A stretch of DNA of 64,000 nt from Trichopria drosophilae (taxonomy: Eukaryota > Arthropoda > Insecta > Hymenoptera > Diapriidae), in assembly GCA_030407085.1 (NCBI GenBank), contig CM059587.1, positions 45,420,501-45,484,500 on the forward strand, in the 5' to 3' direction. The notes under the pieces were generated by a model that saw nothing but the letters and a program-made list of their open reading frames with translations, was not told the origin of the DNA and did not search any database. Numbering within the stretch: position 1 is the stretch's first letter; each line of letters opens with the position of its first letter. The translations under genes were made by a program, and so were the position numbers. Shown here one piece after another: positions 10,696 to 23,297 of this stretch.

Positions 10696-11415
10696 ACTTC
10701 GACCCAGACCATAGGTCTGGGGAAGTACTGAATTTGGCCAGTTCCCGCCAAAAAATTACGCTATAGTTTTTCATCAAATGTCGAGTTTCAGGCCCTAAGG
10801 AACCCAAACCAACAATAAAAAAATTGGTGTCCGTTAGATTGTACGTCCGTCCGTGGACAAAATTTTGTATACGCGATATCTCGCGACTGGCAGGACGAAT
10901 TTAAAAAGTACAAACGGATTTGGCTTTCTCTTGGCCAAACTTAGATATGATTAGTTTTTGGAGACAATGCATACTAGATTATGGGGCTCAAAAAACACTT
11001 TTTTCCATTTTTTAACAAAAAATACAAATCGTACAAAAAAATGTTTCAAACAAAAAATATAGAACATCGAATTCTCTACAAAAAAGGTTCTATTCGTTTC
11101 TTCGTAAAATCAACGATAATGCCGTAAAAAGCAAATTAACATGAAATTAACATAAATTGTACATATGCATGTACAATGCATATGTATGTGTATTATATAC
11201 ATTACATGAAAAACAGAGACACAGAGGAAGCAGGGGAGTGAGGTGGGTATGGGGGGGGGGGGGCATAAAAAAAATTCACTGTAATGTTGGTGTCGGGTAG
11301 CCACGGGGAGGTGGGAGCGGGGAGGGGGGTTCGCCCCCCCCCCCACATACAAGAAAATGTATATGTATATTCTCATTTATCAGTACTTCGGCTGACCTGC
11401 GGTCGGGGTCGAAGT
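10696..11415. mobile_element. hairpin-bounded element, copy B
   Basis: The ends are palindromes ACTTCGACCC...GGGGAAGT (10696-10726) and ACTTCGGCTG...GTCGAAGT (11385-11415). The block order is the reverse of copy A at 4164-5098: the TTTTTCATCAAATGTCGA block, the CGTCCGTCC stretch, the CTCTACAAAAAAGG module, then G and C homopolymers. About 25 bp beyond the second hairpin (to about 11440) also matches the flank of copy A. Open frames in it run through the homopolymers and are not credible genes. Confidence 0.6.
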
Positions 11416-11446
11416 TTTGAAAATGCTCATTTTCAATTTTAATATA

Positions 11447-11902
11447 GGGTGAATATGCCAATGAATGGAGGACTACCAATGAATGGACGATTTTCTACAT
11501 ATTTCTATTGCTTATGAATGTATGATGCACAACATGCAACAAAATACATATTTTTAGGTTCTTTGAACATTCAAAATAATATTTACAGTACTATTGATCT
11601 TCGAGTGTTTATTATTTTGTAAAATCAAAGCAAAGTTTTAAAGCCACCCAAAATTGGTACTGAAAACGTCCCATTTGATTCAACCCGTCTATTCATTGGG
11701 GTTTAGCGGAGTTTTTTACAAACGTATGAAGACGAGCTTAATAATTAAATAAAATCAAAGGTTGAACTACACGGTCATAAAGAGCAGAGTCTAACGATTC
11801 TAATGGTGGTATCATAATTCAATTTTCATAAAAGAATTCAAAAGTTACAATCGATCTAAGTGTGAAGAATTCTGAACCGTCCATTCATTGGCATATTCAC
11901 CC
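11447..11902. mobile_element. TA-flanked MITE with GGGTGAATATGCC ends
   Basis: The left end GGGTGAATATGCCAATGAAT is matched by the reverse complement of the right end, giving a perfect terminal inverted repeat of 23 bp. TA flanks both ends (11445-11446 and 11903-11904). CCAATGAATGGACG is repeated just inside the left end. The element is 456 bp long and non-coding. TA duplication points to the Tc1/mariner superfamily, by inference. Confidence 0.82.
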
Positions 11903-11904
11903 TA

Positions 11905-14181
11905 TTTAAGGAACAAGATATTGTTACAATATATGTATAGAAACTACTCGAACCTAACGATGCTAGAACTACCCTCTGCCGCCTTCTTTCCTAGCAGTGT
12001 TAAAATGGGAATATTCCCGGAAGCATCAGCCATTCGTCAGGGAACTGCAATACGAATTTAGCCAAAATTGTAGGCACCCGGGTCGAAGGCATCTAGTTTT
12101 TTTTTTTTGTATTTGCTTAAGAGGCCTTAGCATATTTAGTGAAGGTATTTAGCATAGATCACTAACTTGACGACCCACCACTTCTGAACCTCCTTGAATA
12201 ATTAATACCCAGTAAAACCGGTATACAGTTCGGTTGGAGTAGTTTCTATATTGAGCGCTAATTCTTCTATACTTTTATATGAAAACGCGGCTTACGACGA
12301 GTACGTATAGTTGGTTGCTGCTCAAATAAGTGATTTCTGCTTTCCTACATGGCTTCATTAACATGAATAGTCTTGGAGTTTCTGTTCAGACAACCTATCT
12401 ACTTCGAGCCAACTCACTAATGGGCTAAAACGTAATAAAAGCATGTCCTGTAATTCCTATTTACTTTATTTGTTATCCCTATTTCTAAAACAATCGTTAA
12501 TAGTTACTATATTACAGTTTTAATTGAAATGCAAACAGTGTTTTAGCCTATATCAATGTACTTCATTAATATTGAAAACAGCTTCTATTACGTAGTAAAC
12601 CATAAATTATTAAGAAATATTGAAAGTTGAATAATTCTTTGAGGAATCATTTTGTATATAATTAAATGGTTTTGAATAATTTTCAAATATTCTTCGTTTG
12701 CTGAGTATGTACATTTAATTTTGCCGTTTGATAAGTTATTTGTATGTCCTGATTGTATACCCTCAAAAAAACGAAAGCATACGGTACTATATGCTTTCAT
12801 TTTTACCAGGGTAGTCAATGGTATGTGACTGTAATGATGGTTTATGCCATGCCGCTTTACGAAAAGACTTCGACCATAATTGGTCTAAGCAAAGTTAATT
12901 ACTGACTTTCTATACGTTGTCGTATAGTAATATAAGGTATACTATTATGTATCTTAGACGTGAAAGAATTTTTCGTAGGACATAAGCCGTATTCTTATGA
13001 GTTTTTAACTTACTAATATTATTAACCCATTTAGAACCACCTGATTGGGAGCCCATAGCATTATGTTATGTCTTAGGATAAATAAATTATACCTCGAACA
13101 AAATAGTACTTGCAGAAGCCAAAGAACCACCATTAACTACCACATCATTCTAATACTGTTCTCCTTCTCCAATCACCCTTTCCTCAATAAACTCTTTCTT
13201 TCACAGAATACTATATCTGCAAGTAACTCCCATAGACAGTCCCTTCCATTTCTTCTAATGTAAGCCGATTATCGTCTACAACAATACAAACCAATAAACA
13301 AAACCACTCAATCCACTTCGACTCGAACAGCGAAAAATCCATTCAGAATTCCCTCCCTCAATTTTACATTCCATAATCTGTTTAATGATGCCCTTTCGAC
13401 AAATCTAACCTTCTATATTACCAGCTTTATATTCGTCAAATTTTCCTGAATTATACCAAATAAAAATCTTGTGTTTCGTCTCTATCTTCACCGCGGAAGC
13501 CTTAACCATAAGGTAAATCTACCAATAGCGGAACATTTTTTAACTTAGTTTTCCATGTCTTCTGAATAGGTAATGTGTTATTATTTTATGTCAAAAATTG
13601 TTTATTTTATACGAAAGCTTATAGTTTCATAAACAAAATGCGCTTAACAACGTTTAATTTGATAAAAAATAAAATTAAAATAATACAAATACGGAAAGGC
13701 CAATATGCTCATTAAGCGGGACGTACTGGAAGTCGTGTTCATCTCTGTTCCATGACAGTTGTTCCTATTGTGGAACAATTATAATTGTCGGTTATGATAA
13801 AAACTGAATTTTCCACAAACTCTGTTTATAATCATAAACATATTATATATCATAAAATAATACTACTATTGACTGGGTTCCGTTAATTATTAAAAACCTT
13901 TTAAGAAAATTTAAACAATAAATTGCCATTTTCAACTTTTTTCAGGAACAATAAGCCCTCTTTTCTTGAATAATACCACAATTAGCAATTTTTTAAAGTT
14001 TAATTAAATAATACAACAGTTGGTTTATGCTATGACATTGGCGTATCGATCCTCCTTAAACGCAGGCAGTGGAACTATTGAAAAATTTTATTATTTATTA
14101 GCTCATTTACAAAAAAGTTATTAACAACATTTCTTATTATTAATCCTGATAGTTGTGAAAATCACGTAGCAATATTTCACT
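11905..14181. other. no gene recognised
   Basis: Ordinary AT-rich sequence. A degenerate ACTTCGACC...GGTCT...AAAGT palindrome near 12867-12894 may be a solo end of the hairpin-bounded family. Short open frames here (12588-12818 minus, 13045-13263 plus) have no recognisable content. Confidence 0.45.
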
Positions 14182-14185
14182 TTAA

Positions 14186-14667
14186 CCTTTAACGCTCGAC
14201 ATTTTTAGAAAAGTGCTATTTTCGACATCTTTAGTATTTAGGGGGTTTTTGGGTTGCTGTTTACGAATATGAAATCAGTTTTTCAAAATTCAAAATGTCG
14301 GATTATATATTATATATTATATGGCGGACGAATTGTTTAAAATTGATCGGATCCCACTTTAAAAAAATCACATAACGAAATCACCTGATTAATCACGTGA
14401 TTAATTTCGGAAATTTTTCCTCGGAATGTATGCAATTTAGAAAAAAATAGCAAGAGACATTTTTTATTCAGAATTTTGCGTAGAATATGGTAATATTTTT
14501 TATGTTTCAAAAAATTGAAATTTTCAGTTCGACGGACGCCATATTGAAGCCGCCATTTTGATTTTTTCAAATCTGACCTCGGATTCATAATCAGCGACCC
14601 CGAGAATGCCTAAAAGTACTGTCACTTTTTCTGGTGGATTGCCCAGAACCTTCGGCCTGTAAAAGGG
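14186..14667. mobile_element. TTAA-flanked element with inverted ATGGCGG cargo
   Basis: TTAA at 14182-14185 and at 14668-14671 brackets a 482-bp block that begins CCTTTAACG and ends, in reverse complement, CCCTTTTAC. The inside holds two cargo units in opposite orientation: a GGGGGTTTTTGGGTTGCTG unit near 14231 and a CATAATCAGCGACCCCGAG unit near 14588. ORF 14337-14588 (minus) runs through the cargo and is not a credible gene. The TTAA target and CCC-like ends suggest a piggyBac-type non-autonomous element, but the terminal match is weak in this copy. Confidence 0.5.
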
Positions 14668-14843
14668 TTAAGTTGGCAAAAATGGTTTTATAATGCGTTA
14701 GGTTTAATTATGAATATATTTTATTATAAAAGACATTGTTTACTTTCACATATTACTACATTTTCTTCACACCAGGAGGAAAGCAGCAACTTTTTCCGGT
14801 AAGCGGGAGGACAGATGCCACTTATCCTCCCGGCCATAAAGAA

Positions 14844-14981
14844 ATAGTACATTACTCAACGAGGGAGGTAAAATAAAGAATGTCTCAGACTGCATGTTTC
14901 TCACCCTCGGCTGCGCCTCGGATAAAAATTGCACGCAGTCTGAGACATTTATTTTACCTCCCTCGTTGAGTAATGTACTAT
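14844..14981. repeat. near-perfect 138-bp inverted repeat (hairpin)
   Basis: The left arm starts ATAGTACATTACTCAACGAG and the right arm is its reverse complement over about 50 bp; the only differences are a 3-base indel and one or two changes. The loop is about 32 bp and contains the small palindrome CCTCGGCTGCGCCTCGG. On both sides lie GGGAGGA...TCCTCCC-like stems (about 14799-14832 and 14990-15017), so the whole block at about 14790-15025 could fold into a multi-stem structure. Confidence 0.85.
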
Positions 14982-16049
14982 TCTCACGACGGGGAGGAAA
15001 ATAGACATGTCCTCCTCACGTGCAGGATTGCCATCCGAGTCGAAGACGAGGCTGACAAGCATGTGGGAATGTTTGTCTGTTCAACTTCCCGAGGAAGGTT
15101 GAATACGATTTTTCTGTCCAATGCATTGAAATTGACACATTCTAACCGAGCGTTGCGAAATTGATTACATTTTAGTTACGTGTGTTCATGTAAAAACAGC
15201 GAGCCATTGTTTTGTAGGTTATGTTTATGTTCTATTCACGTATTATATCGGATTAGAACGTACAAAATTTCAAAGAAAATTGTCAAGAAACCGAAATAAA
15301 ACGTATGCAATTCGTTTTAATTCTTTTTCGTTTGTTGGGTAGTATGATAAAATAAAACGCTGAAAGTTTCCTATGATGTGAGCACTTCCGCAACAAAGTA
15401 CGAAACAGGTGTACCAAAATATAAAACAGTGTTGAATATGAAGCTACTTATATCGAAGAAAACAATTCAAATTATATGCGAAAGGAGCGAAATGACATTG
15501 AGCAAGAAGATGCCGCCTATTGAGCGAGGACATTTTAGTTTACACAAAGTCTATTTATTACTGTAAATATGGTAGCAAGTGACATTAGTTATAGTGAAAA
15601 TAATACAAGTCGATGAAATATTCAAAGATATGGCTACAAGAGACCATAAATATCCCCAGACAAGATTATCCTTCATTTACGGAGTTTCCGTTGATGTTAC
15701 GAAAAAATGTCTACAATCATTTTTGTAGAGAATTTTATGATCTACATATTTTGTGGGAAACACTTTTTCATCAGGTTTCTATTTCTAAAAATAAATGCAA
15801 AAAATGACAAAAATAACGCATTTTTATTTTGACCTTGAATGTGATCTTGGCGCCAATTTTTGCAACGATATTCGCGTTCAGCGCACCAAATTACGTCGGT
15901 AAACGGAGTTTCAAAGAGATTGATGGTACTTTTGCGAATACAATCAGAAATTTCATCATAAAGTACAAAAAATGTTTCTTCTTCTACAAATTTCAATATT
16001 TTTTTATCAATATCACAGGTCTGCACGGATTTTTTTTTTTAAATATCAG

Positions 16050-17400
16050 AGTATTTTTGTGCGCTGAACACGAATCTGAAGTCGAAAAATACCTATCACG
16101 TCATGATTTTGAGAAAAGTGGGGGTAAAGACACCAAACAACGCATTTTTGGGTGTTTTTACCCCTAATTTTCTCTGAAACCTGACGTGCTACAGACTTGA
16201 ATTTGTGCTTAAATTAAAGCTTGGTTCTTCCCCTACAAAAATCATAATATAGTTTTAAAAAAAAAATTCATGGTTTTTAAACAAAAATGGTTTTAACCTT
16301 GCTATTTCTAGTGATTATGATGAAAATGCAAATTATTTAATTACATTGAGCAGAGCTCGTACAAAGCACTACTTGACTGTTTTCGGGGTTGGTGTTTAAG
16401 AATCCAGTGTCGCTTTTATAAAATTCAAAATGGCGGATCCAAGATGGCGGACGTAAAATAAAAAATTTGAATTAACCTCAAGAAAATCAGTACTCCGGCC
16501 GCAAAATAAAAAAATAAACTTGGGGTCTAGAAAATCACCACTTCTAGTTTTTTTTTTGTTGCCATTAGTGTTTATCATGTCCAGGTCCGAGAGGTTGTGA
16601 AAATTGTAAAAATCAAAGAAACAATTTATCTACCCGTGGGGAAACAAAGACTAGATCATATTCCATATGATCTATTAAAAACTTTAGTTAGTCTATACTG
16701 AAATAAAATCTTGAATCTTACACTGCATGTAGATTGTTTTATAAAACAAAGTCTTGCCTCCCCTGGTCGGACAATTTTTAGTATTGCCTTCGCTGGTCGA
16801 ACAACCGCTGGCATTACTAATGGCGAACAAAAAAACCATGAAGCGGTGGTTTTAAGATTCTAAGTATATTTTTTTATTTTGCGGCCGCCATTTTGGATTC
16901 GCTATTTTAAATTTTGTGAAACTAACATTGGATTCGTCATCAGCGACTCAAAAAAAACCCGAGTACTGATTTTCATGAGGTTAATTTAAATTTTTTATTT
17001 TTACGTCCGCCATTTTGAATTTTATAAAAACGACACTGGATTCTTAACACCAACCGCGAAAACAGTCAAGTAGTGGTTTGTATGAGCTCTGCTCAATGTA
17101 GTTAAATAATTTGCATTTTCATCATAATCACTAGAAATAGCAAGGTTAAAACCATTTTTTTTTCAAAACTATGACATTTGTTTTAAAACTATCGCATATG
17201 ATTTTTGTAGGGGCAGAATCAAGCTTTAATTTGAGCACAAATTCAGATCTGTTGCACGTCAGACATCTGAGAAAATTATGGGTAAAAACACCCAAAAACA
17301 CGTTTTTTGTTGTTTTTGCCCCCACTTTTCTCAAAATCATGACGTGATAGAAATTTTTCGTCTTCAGATTCGTGTTCAGCATACAAAAATACGTCGGAAA
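16050..17400. repeat. large foldback element with ~450-500-bp arms
   Basis: The left arm (about 16050-16545) and right arm (about 16838-17400) are diverged reverse complements. Markers include CACGTCATGATTTTGAGAAA (left, about 16097) against its complement (right, about 17331), and AACCTTGCTATTTCTAGTGA (left, about 16297) against its complement (right, about 17127). ATGGCGGATCC cargo occurs in both arms. The right arm has an extra cargo unit at about 16886-16962. The spacer is about 290 bp. Open frames in it are short and uncharacteristic, so I call no gene. Confidence 0.75.
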
Positions 17401-17823
17401 TCGAGTCAATTAATAAACACAGACACTTGCTACAGACGTTTCCGAATTGTAAACCGAAAAATTTAACTTGTGATTCTTACAAATTATTTAACTGTGCTAT
17501 GCTACATATATGCCATGCTAGATATTTGATTTTTTCAAAGTACAAAATGTAGTCCAGTAAATACACAAAATAATAGTCACAGTCTGATCAATGTGCTTGC
17601 TTGTGATAAAAAGCTACAAGGATTTTTTAAAACTGCGTGATAAGTTTTGTAGAAATATAAAATTAATATAGATTATCTATTATAATTTTCATGCCATATT
17701 ATTACTCGTTTTAACTCAGAGTCCAATTTGTTACTAACATAAAAACGAACAAATTACGCTGTCACTCATCTATGTGCCTCTTTTGAAAATGATTCTATAC
17801 AGATTTAATCATTTTTACTTTAA

Positions 17824-19001
17824 CCCCTTCGCTGCGGCGAGAATTTCACAAAAAGTGCCCAAAATGCGGGAAAAAAAATTTGGTTAGATTTTACTGTAAC
17901 TTGGTGTATAGGGGTTTCTTGGGACGCCGATTACGAATTTGAAGTCAGATTTCGAAAATTTAAAATGGCAGATTCAATATTGCGGGCAAAGTTTCTAAGT
18001 ACCAATCATTTCCCCTGACGCTTGTTCCTCAGAGGTTTTCGGGGTCGCTGATTACGAATCTGAAGTTACATTTTTAGAAAATGCAAAATGGCGGATTCAA
18101 TATGGCGGACGTCATAATAAAAATTCGAACTGATTACGAATCTTATATCAGTTTTTGCATTACAATATTACGGCAAATTGTTATTCATATGTAAATAATG
18201 CTGCTCATGGCAGGTTGGCAATAGAAACACTCTCGTGATTATTTATAGAATATTTATACCGAATTTTGTATTTTTATCAAAAACTTCTTCGATTCTGCAG
18301 CTACAAATCTATATTTTTAGTTTTTGTAGATATTTTACAGAGTTTATTATCTATCCAGATTATTCCGTGTAAATTTCAAAATTTTGTTATGTACTCCTGA
18401 ATTATCGTGTTACATGTGGGAAAAAACACTGATTTCTAGAGTTCAATATGTTACAGTTTTTATTTTAAAAACAATTTTAAACAAAAATGTATAAAAACAG
18501 AAAAAAATTGCACTTTTAAGACCTTTCTCCAACCTCCTCGTAGTAAGTGTGTAAGTACATATTGTATATCGAAGCTAACGGGGAAGGCTAATATTAACTC
18601 GCGGTATTGGATCCGCCATTTTGAATTTTCAAAATATATCATCAGATTTGTAATCACCGACCTCGAAAACCCCTGAGTAGCAAGTTTCAAACGATTTCAT
18701 TAATTTTTAATGCTGAAATTGACCTAATACGGCAACATAGCTCATGACAAAGATTTTTACAAAATCGTAAAAACAACATATTTTAAGAGTTTGTATCTTT
18801 TTTTTGACAACATGTTTTTTAAAAAGGACAACGGCATGTTGTTCGGTATACCTTAGGCTGGCTAGAAATGTTCAAGTTTTCAAATTGGATATATTATTGA
18901 CTTCATGAGACTAATTTATGTCATGACAAAGATTTGCGTTTTTGCCGCAGTCAGAGAAAAGTCCTAAATGACAAAGATCTTTGTCATCCGCAGCGAAGGG
19001 G
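17824..19001. mobile_element. TTAA-flanked piggyBac-like non-autonomous element
   Basis: TTAA at 17820-17823 and 19002-19005 flanks a perfect 14-bp terminal inverted repeat, CCCCTTCGCTGCGG. The TTAA target and C-rich ends are the hallmark of the piggyBac superfamily. The 1178-bp interior encodes no transposase. It holds cargo units with ATGGCGGATTC and GGGGTCGCTGATTACGAATC near 17932-18110 and an inverted one near 18601-18677. ORF 18460-18690 (minus) is a shadow of the cargo. Confidence 0.78.
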
Positions 19002-19044
19002 TTAAACGTGATTATTTTAAAAATTGACTTTTTTACTGCGGCAC

Positions 19045-19972
19045 ATTTAAAATAAACAATATTTTTGGTAAACCTTCGGATTAGACACTTGTTCGAAATT
19101 GCAAAAAGTACAACACATTTTTTATGTATTTTTGCCTCCTGATCACGAATATAACAATAAAAAGTGGCGCTCGGCAAAGCCTTGTCCGCCATCTTGAAAA
19201 AACCGCCAAAAAACGCTGTTTTTTGCATTTATCTTGAAAAATACGAGTCTGAGAAAAAAATATGTCAAATAAAAAAAGGTAGAGAATTGAATTCCCTGCA
19301 AAAAAAGGTTGTATACATTTTTTTCCTAATCGCAATGGAAAGCCCGTAAAATATCGCTGAAAGTTGGTAATCCTAAGAATAACGATCTTGCGTCTCTTAT
19401 GTCCACGCATTGGTAATTACAGGACACACACTTTATGCCCGTTCGATTATCACTAACACCTGTTGGTTGGAGGTTACACCACTATAAAAAGGGGGGTTCA
19501 GAGGGTCGGAGCCCCCCCAGCACGCAAGCACCCGTAAGTCTATACGAATTAGTGATTAGAGGGCCACACATTCCAGGCCTAACCTAACCTAACCTCCCAT
19601 ATAAGGCAAACTGAAATCCACTTTACTAGCGAGAAACTTAGCTAAAGGCGCACAAACGTATAACTAGTCACTTTTATCGCTATTTTGCGGGCTTTCCATT
19701 GCGATTAGGAAAAAAATGTATATAACCTTTTTTATAGAGAATTCAATTCTCTACCTTTTTTGTTTGACACATTTTTTTATCAGACTCGTATTTTTCAATA
19801 TAAATGCAAAAAACAGCGTTTTTTGACGGTTTTTTCAAGATGGCGGCCAAGGGTTTGCTGAGCGCCGATTTTTATTGTCATATTCGTGATCAGGAGGCAA
19901 AAATACATCTGAAACATATCGTAATTTGCAATTTCGAACAAGTGTCTAATCCGAAGGTTTACTATATTTTTA
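19045..19972. repeat. foldback element with ~300-bp arms
   Basis: The left arm (about 19045-19356) and right arm (about 19686-19972) are reverse complements. Markers include CCGAAGGTTTAC/GTAAACCTTCGG, GATCAGGAGGCAAAAATAC, and GGGCTTTCCATTGCGATTAG (right) against its complement (left). The ~330-bp centre holds AACCTAACCTAACCT and a GGGGGGTTC...GAGCCCCCC stem (about 19491-19518). No transposase is present. Confidence 0.78.
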
Positions 19973-20530
19973 ATTATGTCTTTCTGTGATCGCTCTCAAA
20001 TTTCATACTTTATCAAAAAATTGTGACGGCATCTTTAGATTTTGCAAATTGGTGAGCACTACTCTTCCCGGATGGCTTTACTTCAACGGATCTTCATTAT
20101 ACGATTTTCAGAGGGTTTTAAATACATTTCAGTAATTGTATTCTGAATTTTTATAGGTTGATGATTACAAATTTAACTGAATTTAGAAATTTGAAATTCA
20201 ATATGGCGGACAAAACTATCAAAAAAATGCTAAAACGCTAGAAAAATGGAAAAATCAAGATGATTTCAGTTTTTCATCCCCAATTATTTTCATTTTAGGC
20301 TTAAAATAATCAACAGACCTCCCCAAATTAATTCCAAAAGAAAACTGCGATGTACATTATTAACTTTTGGGTTGAACTTGGTCCAAGCTCACCGTGAAAA
20401 TTATGTGGAAGAACGAATCCTTATCCTTCGATGTAACAGTCCAAATATGCTTTCAGCAAACCCTTCACCTCATGGAAAAGGTTAAAAGGAATAAACCAGT
20501 TATATTTCATAATATAAACATTTTTCTTAT

Positions 20531-22980
20531 TCAAACGTATGTTCTTACATTTACACAGTACAAAAAATTATACTCAGACCCGCCGGCCCGCGGTTCATGA
20601 ACTGCTATGACTGGGGGCGGTCGGTGGTGGCGTGCGGCAGGACTCGGTGGTGACGGAGGAGGACTAGGAGGAAGGGGGGAACGAGGCTCCATTTTTCCCA
20701 ACGCTTCGTTAATAATTGCATGCACGATCCTCAATTTCCGGCAGCGGACGCCCTGGATCATTTCGTCCGTTTCCCGAAACATACGCATCAACGTTAAGAG
20801 ACGAAAAGCGGCGTTGCGCTTCGATTACTCGCGATCGAAATTTCGCCGCCGACGGTAAATTTTGGATCGCCCAATTTTCACTCGCTTCCCTGCGTTCGAT
20901 GCGAATGCGCTACGTCGCGTCACGTGGCCGCGCTGGACCCCTTAGGCGGGGTCCAAGGCCATTTTCTCTGTACATTTTTTTTTCTCGTCCGTTCCACTCC
21001 GCCCCCAATGCATGGCCTATCGGTTTTGCTCAAGCACGGGATCCACGCAAATCGAAGACATTTGCACCTTTCAAATAATCACACGACAAATCTCACGCGC
21101 ACGTACGTCACATGCATTCACGAAAAAAAAATCATTGCAACTCGCCGAGCTCTCTCGCACTCGACGATTTGCCTCGCATTTTTATGACGATCTTTCTTTT
21201 TTTTTTTACCGCTTTCCATCATCCTTCCCTTCTAACAACATTTAAATATCATATTTTAAATTCTTCCATAATCAATAGTAATCCTGGCGATCATAATTAA
21301 TTGATATTAATAATAATAATAATAATAATAATTCTTATTATTAGAATGCGAATAATAAAAATAATAGAATCTTAATAATCCTATAATTTGAATAATAATA
21401 ATAAAATAATAATAATAATAATAATAATAATGATGACGATGATGAGGGTGATAATGAAAACGATCATGATGAAGATGAGAATAGTAACCGTAATAATAAG
21501 CTAACTATGCGTGAAAAGTGCTATTTTCCGTCTTCGCTGGAGTGTTTTTAACCTTAATATTAAACTTCCTCTGTTTTTTTTCCTCGTATTTATAGTATGT
21601 ATACATAAATGTATATGTATGTTTGTGTGCCTGCGTGTTTGCTTATTACAACTGATGCAAACCAACACGCACACGGAGGCGCGGGCCGCAGGCCGACGCG
21701 GCGAATCACGCATTAAAAGCTTCGTTTCGCGCCCTCTACGTAATGTCGCCGACAAAAAAAGGACTCGGGCTTGTTCGCGTTCAGATTACCGACCTGCGAC
21801 CGCGCACATACATGCACACGTCGTTCGTAATATTTACACGCGGCGTGGAGTCCCGTTATTTTTAGTTTTGCCATCGTTCCCGCAGCGAATGGAAAAAACT
21901 TGAATGTTTTAATACACAGAGTACGTTTTTCGCACTTAACTACTCTTGGCGAATTACGTTTCGCCATTTAATCTTTCTACAAAACTTTATACACCACCCG
22001 GTCCTCGTTAAGGGAGGGAACTTTTCTTAAATCGAGTTTCGACGGGGAGAAACCGTTTCATTACAAAAAAAAAGAGTTACGTTCGATTTGTCATCACACA
22101 AGTCATTAGCCGACATGCATAAGTAACGTGAGATCAAAGAAATTGCAAACTTTCGTTTATTTTCCGCTCCCTCTCTCTCTCTCTCTCTCTGTCTCTCTTC
22201 GTGTGGTTTCACTCTCACTCTCTGAATTTCGGAACATTGGCACTTTTTTCTAACCTCTTTCGGAGGAATCGTTTGCATTTCTTCGTCTTGTCCTTCCAGT
22301 TTTCGTTTTCTTCGACAACGTCATCACCATCGTCATCGAAGCTGGAAACCACGGTCCCTTATGCGAGGCGCATAAAAGTACTTGAGGAAAGCCGAAACTC
22401 GAGGGGGCAGTGTCGTTTCGTTTCGAGGCTTCTCTTCGACCCTTTTTTGCCGCACGTGAGAGGTAAACGCAAGAAGGAGGCGCCTTTTATTGTTTTTTTT
22501 TTGTTTGTTTTTGTTTTTCCTACGATTGCACCAAGCATACGACGAGAAGACGCGCCACCGACGGTCCCCGTCGAAACGTTTACAGCATATACGCGGCGCG
22601 GTCATACGCACACGCTCACTCATACATACACGCGCACGTACGTACACAACGCAACACCCGGACGATATCCCTTCGCATAATGAAGTGTCCTTATTACATT
22701 AATAAAATCCTTTACAGCTACAGCTAGCGTAGTATAGACAAGTGTGTATTGGATACAGGCACGATATAATTAATTACAAACAATGTACGATCCAAAGTCC
22801 CCTCCGGTGTATCACAATGGTAAGTGGACAGCGCGGTCCTCAAGGCCGGCGTGCCACGATTAAATCGATTCGGGCGCTAAACTTCGATGACGAATCGGTC
22901 CATGCGCTCGAAAAGTTACTAGAATAGGAAAGAGAAGAAGAAGAATTCGTCAGCGCCATGCTGATCGAGAAAAATAGATC

Positions 22981-23031
<51 letters not shown>

Positions 23032-23033
23032 GG
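20531..23033. other. GC-richer flank downstream of Kdm3, with microsatellites
   Basis: This stretch is compositionally unlike the repeats to its left. It includes AAT repeats (21307-21332 and about 21390-21430), a CT run (22171-22198) and a GA run (22985-23029). Part of it is probably the 3' UTR of the demethylase. AATAAA on the minus strand occurs at 22486-22491 and 22156-22161, which would give 3' UTRs of roughly 0.8 or 1.1 kb. The many open frames here overlap on both strands and show no family motif, so none is called. Confidence 0.4.
22985..23029. repeat. (GA)n microsatellite
   Basis: A run of about 22 GA units lies about 270 bp beyond the stop codon of the demethylase gene, so it reads as (CT)n in the probable 3' UTR. 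Confidence 0.9.
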
Positions 23034-23297
23034 ATGGAAATCGGGGCAAAAGGCTGGATGAAAAAGCAAATAAACAACGAATGTAAGCCTCGGTATAAAT
23101 CAGCCGATAGAGGGGCAAAAAGTCGTCGTTGCCCGAAATACCGGGTCCCTTCTCGCCGAATATCACATCGATTAACCGATGACGATTTTTCGAGTCGTCA
23201 TTCTCCTCCACTGCCCACTGTCGACCGGGCCCGGTCAGGGGCCAGAGTGGGCGTGGATGACAAAATTGATCAAGGACTTTTACACGGCGAGCCGACG

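Noticed and set aside
10696..11415. Simple terminal-inverted-repeat transposon interpretation
   Set aside because: Each end is itself a palindrome, and homology with copy A continues ~25 bp past one end, so a plain TIR element is not the best description.
11110..11479. Two minus-strand open frames with poly-Gly and poly-Pro
   Set aside because: They are translations of G and C homopolymers inside hairpin-bounded copy B.
21501..22702. Several overlapping open frames on both strands
   Set aside because: No family motif, strong overlap with microsatellites and a probable 3' UTR position; none has coding features.
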